This document shows positions 50,780 through 59,807 of a stretch of DNA of 64,000 bases, one piece after another. The position numbers and the translations under genes are program-made. The notes under the pieces were generated by a model. The model searched no databases. It saw nothing but the letters and a program-made list of their open reading frames with translations, and was not told where the DNA came from. The stretch covers positions 1 through 64,000 of the forward strand of contig DATDUW010000022.1 of assembly GCA_035290185.1 (NCBI GenBank). Reading direction: 5' to 3'. Each line of letters starts with the position of its first letter. Positions within the stretch are counted from its first letter, which is position 1. The DNA comes from DATDUW01 sp035290185. GTDB taxonomy: Bacteria; Patescibacteriota; Patescibacteriia; UBA9934; GWF2-40-263.

Positions 50780-52480
50780 ATGTTCGACATTTTGTTTTCG
50801 ATTCCCGATCATTTTTCGTTTGAGGAATTTTTCCGTCAGCCGATCGATGTCATTGTTTTTCAACTGATCCTTTTTTTTGGTTGGATTCCGTTCGTAGGTC
50901 TGCTTGTTTGGGGTTATCTTCAAACGTACCTTCAGTTTAAGCAGGAAAAATACGTGAAGGGGTTAAAGAATATCATGCTGGCTATTGATGTTCCGCGCAT
51001 GACCGAACAAAGCCCCAAGGCCATGGAGAACATGTTTGCGACCTTGCAGGGCGCATTTTCTACGCCGACCTGGAAGGAGAAGTGGATCCTGGGAAAGATG
51101 CCGGCGAAATTCAGTTTTGAGATCGTTTCACGGGACGGTTATACGCAGTTTTATGTCCGTTGCGAAACCAAGTACCGCGATCTCATTGAGGCTGGGATTT
51201 ACGCCCAGTACCCGGATGCCCAAATTATGGAAGCAGAAGACTACGTGACAGATGTCCCTTCGGAGTTTCCCGATAATGAATGGAATTTGTGGGGAACGGA
51301 ACTCACTCTGGCAAAGGACGAGTTTATGCCCATCCGGACCTGGCCCTTGTTTGAGCACCCTCTGACCCAGGAACTCAAGGATCCGCTGGCTATTATTTTG
51401 GAACAGATGGGACGTATGCGTCCAGGAGAGGTTTTTTGGTTTCAGATCCTTTGCGTTCCGTTCAGTCAGGAATGGAGGGAGGCCGGAATTAAGTATATCA
51501 GCAAGATTTACGGAATTAAGGAAACCGTAAAAAAATCCAAATGGGAAGAGGCCTTAGCCTCTACGCTCTGGCTTCCACACCAGGTTTTGGAAGAGACCAC
51601 CGGAGCGAATTTGCTCGGATTGCTGGGGGTGAATTCCGGCGACCAAGCCAAGCCAAAAGACGAAGACATGTGGAAAGCCTTTAAAATTACGCTTCAGGAA
51701 AAGACTCAAGTGGAGGGGATTGCGAATAAGGTTTCCAAACTGGGATTCAAAACGAAGATTCGCATGGTCTATGCGGCCAAAAAGTCGGTTTACAGTAAGG
51801 GAACCCGCGTGCCCTTTGTCAAAGGCATGCTTTTGCAATTTTCCCACCAGGATTTGAATTCCTTTAAGATGGTGGGTTCTCAAATGCCAAAGGACGATTA
51901 TTTTTGGCAGGCATGGTCTTATGGAAAGAGACAGACAAAATTGGTCAAAGCCTACAAGAGGCGTCTCTTGACCGTTGGTTCCACCCCAAAGATTTTGAAC
52001 ATTGAAGAGCTGGCTACTCTTTTTCACTTCCCGTCTATTACCGTTAAAGCCCCGCTTATTAAGAAGACCGAGGCACGTCGCGCTGAGCCTCCGGTCGGGC
52101 TTCCCGTGGCTTTCGGGGATGAAAAAGATCTTTTTTCGTCTTTTCCTCCGAAAGTTTCTGAACCAGTGTTTGTGCCTTCCTTGCCGGTAGAACCGCCTTT
52201 AGAACCAGAAATCCGTTTGCCTGGGCCGGCGGTCTCACCGCCCATCCGCCGGGTTGATCCCTCGCCCGCGCCAGTCAAAGAATCTTCTTTTTCCGTTTCT
52301 CTTCCTCCGGTTCCAGATCGGAAGAGCACGATTCCGGATGCCATTCGAGTCTTGATTGAGCCGGGAGTGGAATTTGAGGATGTCATGCGAGCAAGATTAA
52401 CGGACCAGACAGGAGGAAAAGCATCGAAAACGGACGTGGAAGACGAAGGAGGAAAACCGCCTGAAAATTTGCCCGTGTAA
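50780..52480 (+). CDS. Membrane protein next to two VirD4-like ATPases
   Basis: A 566-residue protein with one strong N-terminal membrane segment (about 25-50). A large soluble domain (about 60-440) has many aromatic and charged positions and no P-loop. The last 125 residues are Pro-rich and disordered. ATG at 50780 is chosen because an in-frame extension upstream overlaps the end of secF and lacks family features. It lies two bases before the first ATPase gene, so these likely form one complex. I associate this gene order with CPR genomes from memory, function unknown. Confidence 0.65.
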   Translation: MFDILFSIPDHFSFEEFFRQPIDVIVFQLILFFGWIPFVGLLVWGYLQTYLQFKQEKYVKGLKNIMLAIDVPRMTEQSPKAMENMFATLQGAFSTPTWKEKWILGKMPAKFSFEIVSRDGYTQFYVRCETKYRDLIEAGIYAQYPDAQIMEAEDYVTDVPSEFPDNEWNLWGTELTLAKDEFMPIRTWPLFEHPLTQELKDPLAIILEQMGRMRPGEVFWFQILCVPFSQEWREAGIKYISKIYGIKETVKKSKWEEALASTLWLPHQVLEETTGANLLGLLGVNSGDQAKPKDEDMWKAFKITLQEKTQVEGIANKVSKLGFKTKIRMVYAAKKSVYSKGTRVPFVKGMLLQFSHQDLNSFKMVGSQMPKDDYFWQAWSYGKRQTKLVKAYKRRLLTVGSTPKILNIEELATLFHFPSITVKAPLIKKTEARRAEPPVGLPVAFGDEKDLFSSFPPKVSEPVFVPSLPVEPPLEPEIRLPGPAVSPPIRRVDPSPAPVKESSFSVSLPPVPDRKSTIPDAIRVLIEPGVEFEDVMRARLTDQTGGKASKTDVEDEGGKPPENLPV

Positions 52481-52482
52481 TT

Positions 52483-54594
52483 ATGCCTGCTTACGAAGAT
52501 CACGATCATGAGAAGGACGTCATCTATTTTGCCGCGACGAATTATCGCAATCAGATGCGGAAATTTGGCATTCGCACGGATGATCGGCGTCGACACATGT
52601 ATGTGATCGGGAAGACAGGCATGGGAAAGACGACGCTCCTCGAGAACATGATCTTGGCGGATATTTATAAGGGCCATGGATGTGCTTACGTTGATCCCCA
52701 CGGGGACACGGCTGAAAAGATCATTGATTTTATTCCGGAATGGAGACAGAAAGACGTTGTCTATTTCAATCCGTCCGATTTTGAATATCCGATGGGTTTT
52801 AATATTCTCGAGTCGTATGACCCCAACACCCGGCACGTTATTGCCGCCGGACTCATGGGGGTATTTAAAAAGATCTGGCCGGATGTGTGGAGCGCTCGCA
52901 TGGAGTACATCCTCAACAATTCGATTTTGACGCTTTTGGAAAATCCAGGCAATACGCTTTTGGGGATCAATCGTCTGCTGGTTGATCGAGATTTTCGGGT
53001 AAAAATGGTTGGAAAGGTGAAGGATCCAGTGGTGAAATCCTTTTGGATCACGGAGTTTGAACAATGGGAGCCAAAGTTTCGCACCGAGGCTATTGCCCCG
53101 ATTCAGAACAAGGTCGGACAGTTTCTTGCAACATCCCTTGTGAGAAACGTTGTTGCCCAGGTCACGTCGACCATTGTGCCGCGCAAGTTCATGGACGAGA
53201 GCAAAATTTTTATTGTCAATCTTTCTAAGGGACGGATCGGAGAAGATGCCATGAAACTTTTGGGTGGAATGCTCATTACGAAAATGCAACTTTCCGCCAT
53301 GGAACGCGTAGACATCCCCGAGAAGGAACGGCGAGACTTCTATCTCTATATCGATGAGTTTCAAAATTTTGCCACAGAGAGTTTTGCTTCCATTCTTTCT
53401 GAGGCTCGCAAATATCGGCTGGCTTTGATCATGGCCCATCAATACATTGAACAGTTGACCGAAGAAGTCCGTGATGCTGTGTTCGGAAACGTCGGGTCTC
53501 TCCTTACTTTTCGTGTTGGTTCTCCGGATGCGCTCTTTTTGGAAAATGAGTTCATGCCCACGTTTACGCATGAGGACTTGGTCAACCTGGCCAAATATGA
53601 AATTTACCTGCGGCTCATGATTAATGGGGTTGCCTCTGAGGCCTTCTCGGCCCTAACGTTGCCTCCGATTGCCCAAACAACGCATTCAACGGATTCGGTG
53701 ATTGCAAGTTCGCGCGACCAATTCGCCAGGCGTCGATCCGACGTGGAAGCGGCGATTCTTCAATGGAGCGAGATGAACCCCGAAGAGACGGGAGCAGAGG
53801 AAGTGGAAAAGCTTTTCGATGAGGCCGATGCCAAGCGCAAGGCTGCAAAAAAGTTTGGCAACCGGCCCGTGTTCGAATATGACTGTTCGCGCTGTGGCAA
53901 ACACATGGTTTTGCCCGTAGAGTTGGATAAGAGCCGGCCGATCTACTGCGAAACGTGTATTGAGGCTGTGCGAGAGGATCGCCGTCAAGGGAAAAAGCCG
54001 GAAGGAGCCGTTGGCTCCGCATCCTCCCCGAGTCCAGTCCCAACCCCCCAGACCGTTGTCAGCCCCGAGACGCCGCCGTTGGTTCCGCCGCCTCCGCCTC
54101 CTCCGACGGCCCCTGCTCCAGCAGTGAAGCCTTTGTCCGCTCCCAAGGCGCCTTCGTTACAAGCTGGGACATTCGTTGTAAAAAAAACAGAAGGAGAAAT
54201 CAGTCTTGCCTCCCTTCAGGAAAAGACAAAGACCCTGCCTGAGCCGTTGCCACCGCAACCTATTCCTTTAGAACTTCCGAAAACCGGAATGGATTTTCTC
54301 TCTTCTCAAAAAGCAAAGATTCCCCCTGTTTCTCCTCTGCCTGCTGCTGCGGCTGATCCTCTTTCTTCTTCGCAAAAACGGAAACGGCGGCATAAGCATT
54401 CCTCCTCCATCTCTTCGGCTTCTCCCCCTCCTCCATCCCCCCCGCTAGGATGGAAAAATGACCCGGCCCCCCGGCGACCCGGCCCGGCAAACCCCGTCTC
54501 CGGACCCCGTGTTTCCCCGCCCACGCCGGCATCTTCTGCCCCTGTCAAACCCCCTCCATCGCGTCCAGATCCCGGTGAAATTTTTCCCTGGTAG
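52483..54594 (+). CDS. VirD4/TraG-like ATPase with zinc-ribbon and Pro-rich tail
   Basis: A 703-residue FtsK/HerA-superfamily ATPase. Walker A VIGKTGMGKTTL (about 41-52), Walker B LYIDEFQNFATESF (about 287-300), and MAHQYIEQL as sensor. The C-terminal part has a CSRC...CETC zinc ribbon near 467-490 and then a long Pro-rich tail. VirD4/TraG proteins are the DNA- or substrate-coupling ATPases of type IV secretion and conjugation. No relaxase, VirB-type channel or transfer origin was seen. A role in DNA import/export or a cell-surface machine is inference. Confidence 0.8.
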   Translation: MPAYEDHDHEKDVIYFAATNYRNQMRKFGIRTDDRRRHMYVIGKTGMGKTTLLENMILADIYKGHGCAYVDPHGDTAEKIIDFIPEWRQKDVVYFNPSDFEYPMGFNILESYDPNTRHVIAAGLMGVFKKIWPDVWSARMEYILNNSILTLLENPGNTLLGINRLLVDRDFRVKMVGKVKDPVVKSFWITEFEQWEPKFRTEAIAPIQNKVGQFLATSLVRNVVAQVTSTIVPRKFMDESKIFIVNLSKGRIGEDAMKLLGGMLITKMQLSAMERVDIPEKERRDFYLYIDEFQNFATESFASILSEARKYRLALIMAHQYIEQLTEEVRDAVFGNVGSLLTFRVGSPDALFLENEFMPTFTHEDLVNLAKYEIYLRLMINGVASEAFSALTLPPIAQTTHSTDSVIASSRDQFARRRSDVEAAILQWSEMNPEETGAEEVEKLFDEADAKRKAAKKFGNRPVFEYDCSRCGKHMVLPVELDKSRPIYCETCIEAVREDRRQGKKPEGAVGSASSPSPVPTPQTVVSPETPPLVPPPPPPPTAPAPAVKPLSAPKAPSLQAGTFVVKKTEGEISLASLQEKTKTLPEPLPPQPIPLELPKTGMDFLSSQKAKIPPVSPLPAAAADPLSSSQKRKRRHKHSSSISSASPPPPSPPLGWKNDPAPRRPGPANPVSGPRVSPPTPASSAPVKPPPSRPDPGEIFPW

Positions 54595-54609
54595 CCTTTT
54601 TTGACTCCT

Positions 54610-56022
54610 ATGCCCCCTGAAATTCAGGAAAATCTCGTCGCACGCCGTCACGAACCGCCGGCTGCGCTTCCCACCAAAGATAATACGCCTGTTGAAGAAA
54701 TTTCGTTGTTCGGAAGAACGAATTTTAGTTCCGGCTATGTGGTGAAACGTCAAATTTTTGGTCTGAAACGACAGGATCGCATGCGGCACCTGTACGTGAT
54801 CGGAAAAAGCGGGGTCGGAAAAACGAAATTGCTTGAGCAACTCATCCGCGCGGACGCGTTTTTTGGTCACGGCGTTTGCGTGATCGATCCGCACGGCGAT
54901 CTGGTTCAGAACATCCTTGATTTCATTCCAGAACACCGCCTGGAGGACGTGATGATCATCAATCCGGGGGACCGCGAATTTCCCATTGCCTTCAATCCGA
55001 TTGCCAACGTGACCGAAGACGACCGCTTTCCCGTGACCAACGAGCTCATCGAAATTTTTAAAAAACAGTTCGGGTCTGATTGGAATCCGCGCATTGAACA
55101 TCTGCTAAGGTTTACAACCCTGGCCATGATCGATTTTCCGGGTGGAACCATTAACGGCATGGTGTCCCTCCTTTCCAGTGGTCGTTTCCGCAGCCGGGTG
55201 ATCGAACACGTTAAGGATAGTGTCGTGCGCCGTTTTTGGGCCATTGAGTTTCCGGAGTGGTCGCAGCGCTACGATGCCGAGGCTGTGAGTCCCCTCTTGA
55301 ATAAGTTGGGCCAGCTTTTGGCTGATCCCCTCATGCGCCGTATTTTTGGACAGCAGCAGAACCGGGTGGATTTCTTTGATCTCATGCAGCAGCGCCGGAT
55401 CGTCCTGGTCAATTTGGCCAAGGGACTTTTGGGGGATGATGTCAGTTCTTTTTTCGGGGCCCTGGTTATTACCAAACTCAAGCAGTCAGCCATGAAACGC
55501 GTGACGCTCCCCCCTCATCTGCGTCTGCCGTTCTACCTCTACGTCGATGAGTTTCAAAATATCGCCACCAAGACGTTTGAAAACCTGTTGGCCGAGGCAC
55601 GCAAGTTCGGCATCGCCATTACGGTAGCAAACCAAAATCTTTCACAACTCGACTATTCGTTGAAGGCTTCGTTGTTCGGGAATGTCGGATCCATCATTAC
55701 GTTCCAGGTGGGGGCGGATGATGCAAAAATACTTCAGGATGAGCTGGCGCCGATTTTTGAATTTCGGGATATTATCAATCTGGGCGAGCGGGAGATTTAC
55801 GTGAAGATGACGATTGAGGGAAAACGCTATGATCCGTTTTCCGCCGAGGTACTCGCCGTGAATGATTCCAAACACCCGTCCTATTTTGAACAGATTCTCC
55901 ATCGGTCTCGAGAACGCTGCGCCATGCCGCGCGCAAGCGTAGAGGCTGCGCTGGCCCAGGAAGAACAGGAATCCAACGGTTTTCCGTCCGCACCGGTTTC
56001 TCAGGACGAGATTATTGTTTGA
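54610..56022 (+). CDS. VirD4/TraG-like ATPase, second paralogue
   Basis: A 470-residue ATPase homologous to the previous one throughout its motor domain (for example HLYVIGKSGVGKTKLLEQL, DPHGDLVQNILDFIPE and LYVDEFQNIATKTFENLL). It lacks the zinc ribbon and Pro-rich tail. The ATG at 54610 is preferred over TTG at 54601. The two could form mixed hexamers or handle different partners. It is followed, 38 bases later, by the Cys-rich tandem family. Confidence 0.8.
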   Translation: MPPEIQENLVARRHEPPAALPTKDNTPVEEISLFGRTNFSSGYVVKRQIFGLKRQDRMRHLYVIGKSGVGKTKLLEQLIRADAFFGHGVCVIDPHGDLVQNILDFIPEHRLEDVMIINPGDREFPIAFNPIANVTEDDRFPVTNELIEIFKKQFGSDWNPRIEHLLRFTTLAMIDFPGGTINGMVSLLSSGRFRSRVIEHVKDSVVRRFWAIEFPEWSQRYDAEAVSPLLNKLGQLLADPLMRRIFGQQQNRVDFFDLMQQRRIVLVNLAKGLLGDDVSSFFGALVITKLKQSAMKRVTLPPHLRLPFYLYVDEFQNIATKTFENLLAEARKFGIAITVANQNLSQLDYSLKASLFGNVGSIITFQVGADDAKILQDELAPIFEFRDIINLGEREIYVKMTIEGKRYDPFSAEVLAVNDSKHPSYFEQILHRSRERCAMPRASVEAALAQEEQESNGFPSAPVSQDEIIV

Positions 56023-56060
56023 TTTGATGAAAAGAAAAAATAGAATTGTGATTGTGGCCT

Positions 56061-57800
56061 ATGTCCCAAACGCCGAACTACGACACTAAAGTGAAAGTGA
56101 TTCTCGACGCCACGATTCCCGGCGAGCGGACATGCGAACTCACGGGAGAGAAGTGGAACATGACCGACGAGGAAATCGGTTGGTATCGCAAGTTCAACGT
56201 GCCGCCGTCGCGACGGAGCCCATTGACCCGCTGGTGGACCTTAACGGGCTTTTGGTTGGCCTATCAGTGGTGGTGGAACAAACACGCGGAAACCGGCAAA
56301 CCCATCTTTACTTACGTCCATCCGGCAACCGGACTAAAAGTTCTTCCGGATAAGGAATGGTTTGAGAAGGATTTTTCTTCCACGAATCGGCATTACGACG
56401 CGAACCGGTCTTTTTTCCAGCAACTTCGGGAAATTCAACTTCAAATTCCCCTCCAAGCTTCCCAGAACACCAAAGAACCGGAACAGAGCATCTCCCTTTT
56501 TTCCTTCGGCGACGTAAACAGCTATTTCGTAACGTTCTGTCGGTCGCGCGACACGTTCTATTCCATTTGGGGACTGGACGTCGAAGATTCCGCTGAAATT
56601 TGGAATTCGAGCTCAATCTCCCGCTGCTATCACGTTTTTGATTCGCACCGGATGCATTTCTGTCAGTTCGCGCAGGCTTGTTTGGACTGTTCAAATAGCG
56701 CATTCCTATTTGATTGCAGGAATTGCGAATACTGCTTTGGGGCCGCGAACAAGCGCAATCGCAAGTATCTTTGGTTCAATGAACAGCTTTCAAAAGAAGA
56801 ATGGGAGGCCAGAAGAAAGGAAGTGGATTTTGGAAAGCGGTCGGTTTTGGAGAAATGGAAGAAGGCGTTTGAAGGCCTGATGAAAACCCACGCCGTCTGG
56901 CCGGAAAATTTTAATGAAAAGGCCCAGGAGAGCGTGGGGGAATATCTCACGAACGTGCATCGGATCCGATTCGGCTACGCGTGCATGCATGGGCCTCACG
57001 ATTGCTATCAGGTGATCGGTTGCAACGGAGATACGTATGATTGCGCCATCGGCGGATGTTTTGATTCCAACAATTGCTATTACACCACCAATGCCACTTC
57101 CTGCTCTTTCATTCGGTTTTCTTATAACTGCTCCCGTTCCCTGGATCTGGAATACTGCCTTTACTGCTACGATTGCGAATCGTGCTTCGGATGCGTTGGA
57201 ATACGGCGGAAGAAATTCCATATTTTCAATAAGCCGTACGGGGAAGAAGAGTACTGGCGGAAAGTAGACGAGCTGAAATCTTCTATGCTCGAACGCGGGG
57301 AGTACGGGGAATTCTTTCCCCTTTCCATGTCCCCAAGCTGCTTTGAGGCGTCCGGAGCTACCATGTACGTTGGCGCCCCTAGAGAGATCGGGCAAGAAAA
57401 ATTGGGAGCCATGGATTTTGATTCGGATGAAGAGGGAGCGTTCGGCGAAGAGATCCGTCGTGCCGAACCAAAAACCATTGAAGAGATTCCAGATTCTGTT
57501 GATGATCTGGCGGCGGAGACGTGGGCCAACGTTCCAATCTATGATCCCGAGCTGCGCAGGCGTTTCGTCTATCTCAGACCGGAGATTGAATTCTATCATC
57601 GTCACCGGATCGGTCCTCCGCGCCGTCATTTCATTCTCCGGACGCAAGAGCTGCATCTTGCCTCCAACAGCGGGCGGTTTGAACAAACGACGTGCGGAAA
57701 CTGCGGAAAAGGACTGCTGACGGCGACGAATCTTACTTATTCGGATCGGAACGTCTTCTGTCGGGAATGCTATCTCAATTATCTCGAACGGTGTGGTTAG
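56061..57800 (+). CDS. Cys-rich tandem-family protein, copy 1
   Basis: A 579-residue protein of unknown function, first of four tandem paralogues. Domain A (about 1-110): NYDTKVKVILDATIPGERTC, LTGEKW, FNVPPS, WWNKHAETGKP, VHPATGLKVLPDKEWF. Module B1 (about 180-265) ends CRNCEYCFG...NRKYLWFNEQLSKEEW. Module B2 (about 310-430) ends CYDCESCFGCVGIRRKKFHI, then FNKPYGEEEYW and ERGEYGEFF. C-terminus (about 543-571) is a zinc ribbon, CGNCGK...CRECY. No signal peptide or membrane segment. The ATG at 56061 is preferred over TTG at 56052. A weak promoter (TTGATT at 56019, TAGAAT at 56041) lies just upstream. Confidence 0.75.
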   Translation: MSQTPNYDTKVKVILDATIPGERTCELTGEKWNMTDEEIGWYRKFNVPPSRRSPLTRWWTLTGFWLAYQWWWNKHAETGKPIFTYVHPATGLKVLPDKEWFEKDFSSTNRHYDANRSFFQQLREIQLQIPLQASQNTKEPEQSISLFSFGDVNSYFVTFCRSRDTFYSIWGLDVEDSAEIWNSSSISRCYHVFDSHRMHFCQFAQACLDCSNSAFLFDCRNCEYCFGAANKRNRKYLWFNEQLSKEEWEARRKEVDFGKRSVLEKWKKAFEGLMKTHAVWPENFNEKAQESVGEYLTNVHRIRFGYACMHGPHDCYQVIGCNGDTYDCAIGGCFDSNNCYYTTNATSCSFIRFSYNCSRSLDLEYCLYCYDCESCFGCVGIRRKKFHIFNKPYGEEEYWRKVDELKSSMLERGEYGEFFPLSMSPSCFEASGATMYVGAPREIGQEKLGAMDFDSDEEGAFGEEIRRAEPKTIEEIPDSVDDLAAETWANVPIYDPELRRRFVYLRPEIEFYHRHRIGPPRRHFILRTQELHLASNSGRFEQTTCGNCGKGLLTATNLTYSDRNVFCRECYLNYLERCG

Positions 57801-57802
57801 AA

Positions 57803-57834
57803 AACCAAAAACCCCGTTTACACGGGGTTTGGTT
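57803..57834 (+). terminator. Hairpin after copy 1
   Basis: AACCAAAAACCCCGT pairs with ACGGGGTTTGGTT around TTAC, with a small asymmetry. The T run after it is weak, so it may be a partial terminator or a stabilising 3' hairpin. Confidence 0.5.
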
Positions 57835-57907
57835 GTCTCAGCCTAATACGAGAGACCTGGATTATCACCTACATGAAAAATAGATCAAAATCGTTTTATT
57901 GTCAATA

Positions 57908-57962
57908 GGTTTAATTGAATGGTTTAATTGAATTGGTTTAATTTGAATGGTTGAATTTTAAG
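57908..57962. repeat. AT-rich tandem repeat
   Basis: Four degenerate copies of about 13-14 bases: GGTTTAATTGAAT, GGTTTAATTGAATT, GGTTTAATTTGAAT and GGTTGAATTTTAA. It lies in the gap between copies 1 and 2 of the Cys-rich family, directly before the tRNA-like element. It may be a binding site array or a slippage product. Confidence 0.7.
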
Positions 57963-57965
57963 GTA

Positions 57966-58040
57966 TGGTGGAGGTGCGGAGATTTGCACTCCGGAGACCT
58001 TGGGTGATAATCCAAGTTTCGCACTAAGCCACCCCCACCA
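57966..58040. ncRNA. tRNA-like structured element, strand unresolved
   Basis: TGGTGGAGGTG (57966-57976) and CACCCCCACCA (58030-58040) form an 11-bp terminal stem (one A-C or, on the other strand, G-U pair). Inside are CGGAG-ATTTGCA-CTCCG (57977-57993) and CTTGG-GTGATAAT-CCAAG (57999-58016). Read on the minus strand, the first looks like a T-arm with loop TGCAAAT, the acceptor is GGGGGTG/CACCTCC and the 3' end is ACCA. Read on the plus strand, the second loop holds TGATAA, the look of an Ile(GAT) anticodon. Neither reading gives a proper D-arm, and the anticodon-like loop has eight bases. So it is a degenerate or unusual tRNA, or another structured RNA. Confidence 0.45.
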
Positions 58041-58058
58041 CGGTCGAGATTATAACAT

Positions 58059-59807
58059 ATGCCTCAGACGCCCCATTACGACGCTAAAGTCAAATCGATC
58101 CTCAATGCCCTCGTACCCAGTGAGCGCACATGTCAGCTTACAGGTGAAAAGTGGTTCATGGATGAAATCGAAATCGTTTGGTATCGGCATTTTAATGTTC
58201 CTCCTTCCAAATACAGTCCGCAGACGCGAATGAAACTTCTTTACGGTTATGTCGCTATCTTTGACGTTTGGTACAACCGTCACGCTCTGACCGGCAAGCC
58301 CACGATCTCCAATGTCCATCCTGCAACGGGAATTCGTGTTTTACCCGATCAAGAGTGGTTTGGAACCGATTTCACGGAAAAAGGAATGGACATGGATCTT
58401 TCCCAGCCGTTTTTTCATCAGTACTATACATTGAGCCGCGCCGTCCCGCGCGCGGCCGGAAATCATTACGTCCTTCCTGTCCGGTCCACGGCCTTCATTT
58501 CCTTTGGAGATGAAGACAGTCATTTCGTCCTTGCCTCACAGTCGAAGCGGTGTACATCCTGTGTGAATGCTTACGATGCCGAAGATAGCGCGGAGGTCGC
58601 CCGTATGCGCACAGGGAATCTGTGTTGCAACGTCATTCATTCCGATCGTCTCCACCATTGTTCGTTTGTCCGTGAAAGTTTCGATTGCATGGATTCTTCC
58701 TTTCTGTTCGACTGTCGGAACTGTTCTTTTTGTTTTGGCGCAACGAACAAGCGGAATCGGAAATATCTTTGGTGGAATGAACAGCTTTCCAAAGAGGAGT
58801 GGGAAAGGCGCAGAGCCGGTGTGGATTTAGCTTCTTGGGAGGTTCGAAAGGAATATGAAGAGTTTTTCCGCGTATTGGTGACCAACGCGGTCTGGCCGGA
58901 GAACTTCAATCTCGGAGGTAAAAATGCCTTTGGAGAGTATTTGCATGACTGCCACGACATTCGTGACGCCTATTATGTCGAATCGGCCGGCTCATACAAT
59001 CTTGACCATGTAGCCTACGGGGTCGGAGAAACCCCTTCGCACGACGTTTATGGTGGTTTTGCCATCATGGGATCGTCGGATTGTTATCAATGCCTCGGGA
59101 TGGATAATTCCTCCCAGATCAAGTTTGCTCTTTCAGTCAACGCAAACGGTTTCAATTGTGAATATTGCGACTCGTGTTTTAACTGCGAACATTGTTTCGG
59201 TTGCGTCGGCCTTCGGCACAAGAAGTTCTGTATTCTGAATAAGCAGTACACGGAAGAGGAATACTGGAAGACCCTTGATGAACTCAAATGTATCATGCTC
59301 GATCGAGGAGAATACGGCGACCTACCTCCAGCGAAGTTTTCGACCCAAGTTTGTGAGACATCTGGGCTGGGTGTCGTGTACGGAGCAGGGAAAGAAGAAT
59401 GCCAGCTGTTCGGAGCCGCGGACATCCGGCCTTCCGACGAGGGAGCCGAGGGACCAGAAATCGATCCTTCGCTCATCCGTCCGATTTCAGAGATTCCAGA
59501 TCGAATTGTTCCCGAAGATATTGAAACGGTCTCGAAGAAGACCTGGTGGGATGAACACATGGGCCGAAGGTTCGCTTATCTCAAGCCGGAGCTGGAACTC
59601 TACCAGCGGTTGAACATCGCCCCTCCACGGGCGCATCCGACAAGAAGGATCGTTGATCTTTATCAACAGATGAACATGCCAATTTTTGAAGAAAGGGCTT
59701 GTGCCTCGTGTGGAAAGGGAGTGGCAGTTGCCAAAAATGCTGCCTATCCGTCACGCAAGATTTATTGCAAGTCTTGCTATCTTCAATACCTCGAACACTA
59801 TGGCTAG
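58059..59807 (+). CDS. Cys-rich tandem-family protein, copy 2
   Basis: A 582-residue paralogue of copy 1 with the same domain order. Domain A starts PQTPHYDAKVKSILNALVPS, ERTCQLTGEKW. B1 ends CRNCSFCFGATNKRNRKYLW, then WNEQLSKEEW. B2 ends NCEYCDSCFNCEHCFGCVGL, then LNKQYTEEEYW and LDRGEYGDL. Zinc ribbon: CASCGK...CKSCY. Both modules have their full Cys set. Its stop lies inside the start of copy 3 (8-base overlap), indicating translational coupling. The upstream gap has the AT-rich repeat and tRNA-like element, and no clear promoter at a workable distance. Confidence 0.75.
   Translation: MPQTPHYDAKVKSILNALVPSERTCQLTGEKWFMDEIEIVWYRHFNVPPSKYSPQTRMKLLYGYVAIFDVWYNRHALTGKPTISNVHPATGIRVLPDQEWFGTDFTEKGMDMDLSQPFFHQYYTLSRAVPRAAGNHYVLPVRSTAFISFGDEDSHFVLASQSKRCTSCVNAYDAEDSAEVARMRTGNLCCNVIHSDRLHHCSFVRESFDCMDSSFLFDCRNCSFCFGATNKRNRKYLWWNEQLSKEEWERRRAGVDLASWEVRKEYEEFFRVLVTNAVWPENFNLGGKNAFGEYLHDCHDIRDAYYVESAGSYNLDHVAYGVGETPSHDVYGGFAIMGSSDCYQCLGMDNSSQIKFALSVNANGFNCEYCDSCFNCEHCFGCVGLRHKKFCILNKQYTEEEYWKTLDELKCIMLDRGEYGDLPPAKFSTQVCETSGLGVVYGAGKEECQLFGAADIRPSDEGAEGPEIDPSLIRPISEIPDRIVPEDIETVSKKTWWDEHMGRRFAYLKPELELYQRLNIAPPRAHPTRRIVDLYQQMNMPIFEERACASCGKGVAVAKNAAYPSRKIYCKSCYLQYLEHYG

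Noticed and set aside
54001..54594. Pro-rich tail of the first VirD4-like ATPase as an inserted repeat like that in dnaX
   Set aside because: It lacks palindromic structure; it looks like ordinary low-complexity disorder.
56790..57686. 298-codon minus-strand frame across Cys-rich copy 1
   Set aside because: The plus frame is conserved in four paralogues; the antisense translation is not conserved in the others.
57908..57962. CRISPR array
   Set aside because: The repeats are only about 13 bases, directly abutting with no spacers, and no cas genes are seen.
59686..59799. N-terminal extension of Cys-rich copy 3
   Set aside because: The extension lies inside copy 2 and matches nothing in the other three copies, which all start at the equivalent of 59800.
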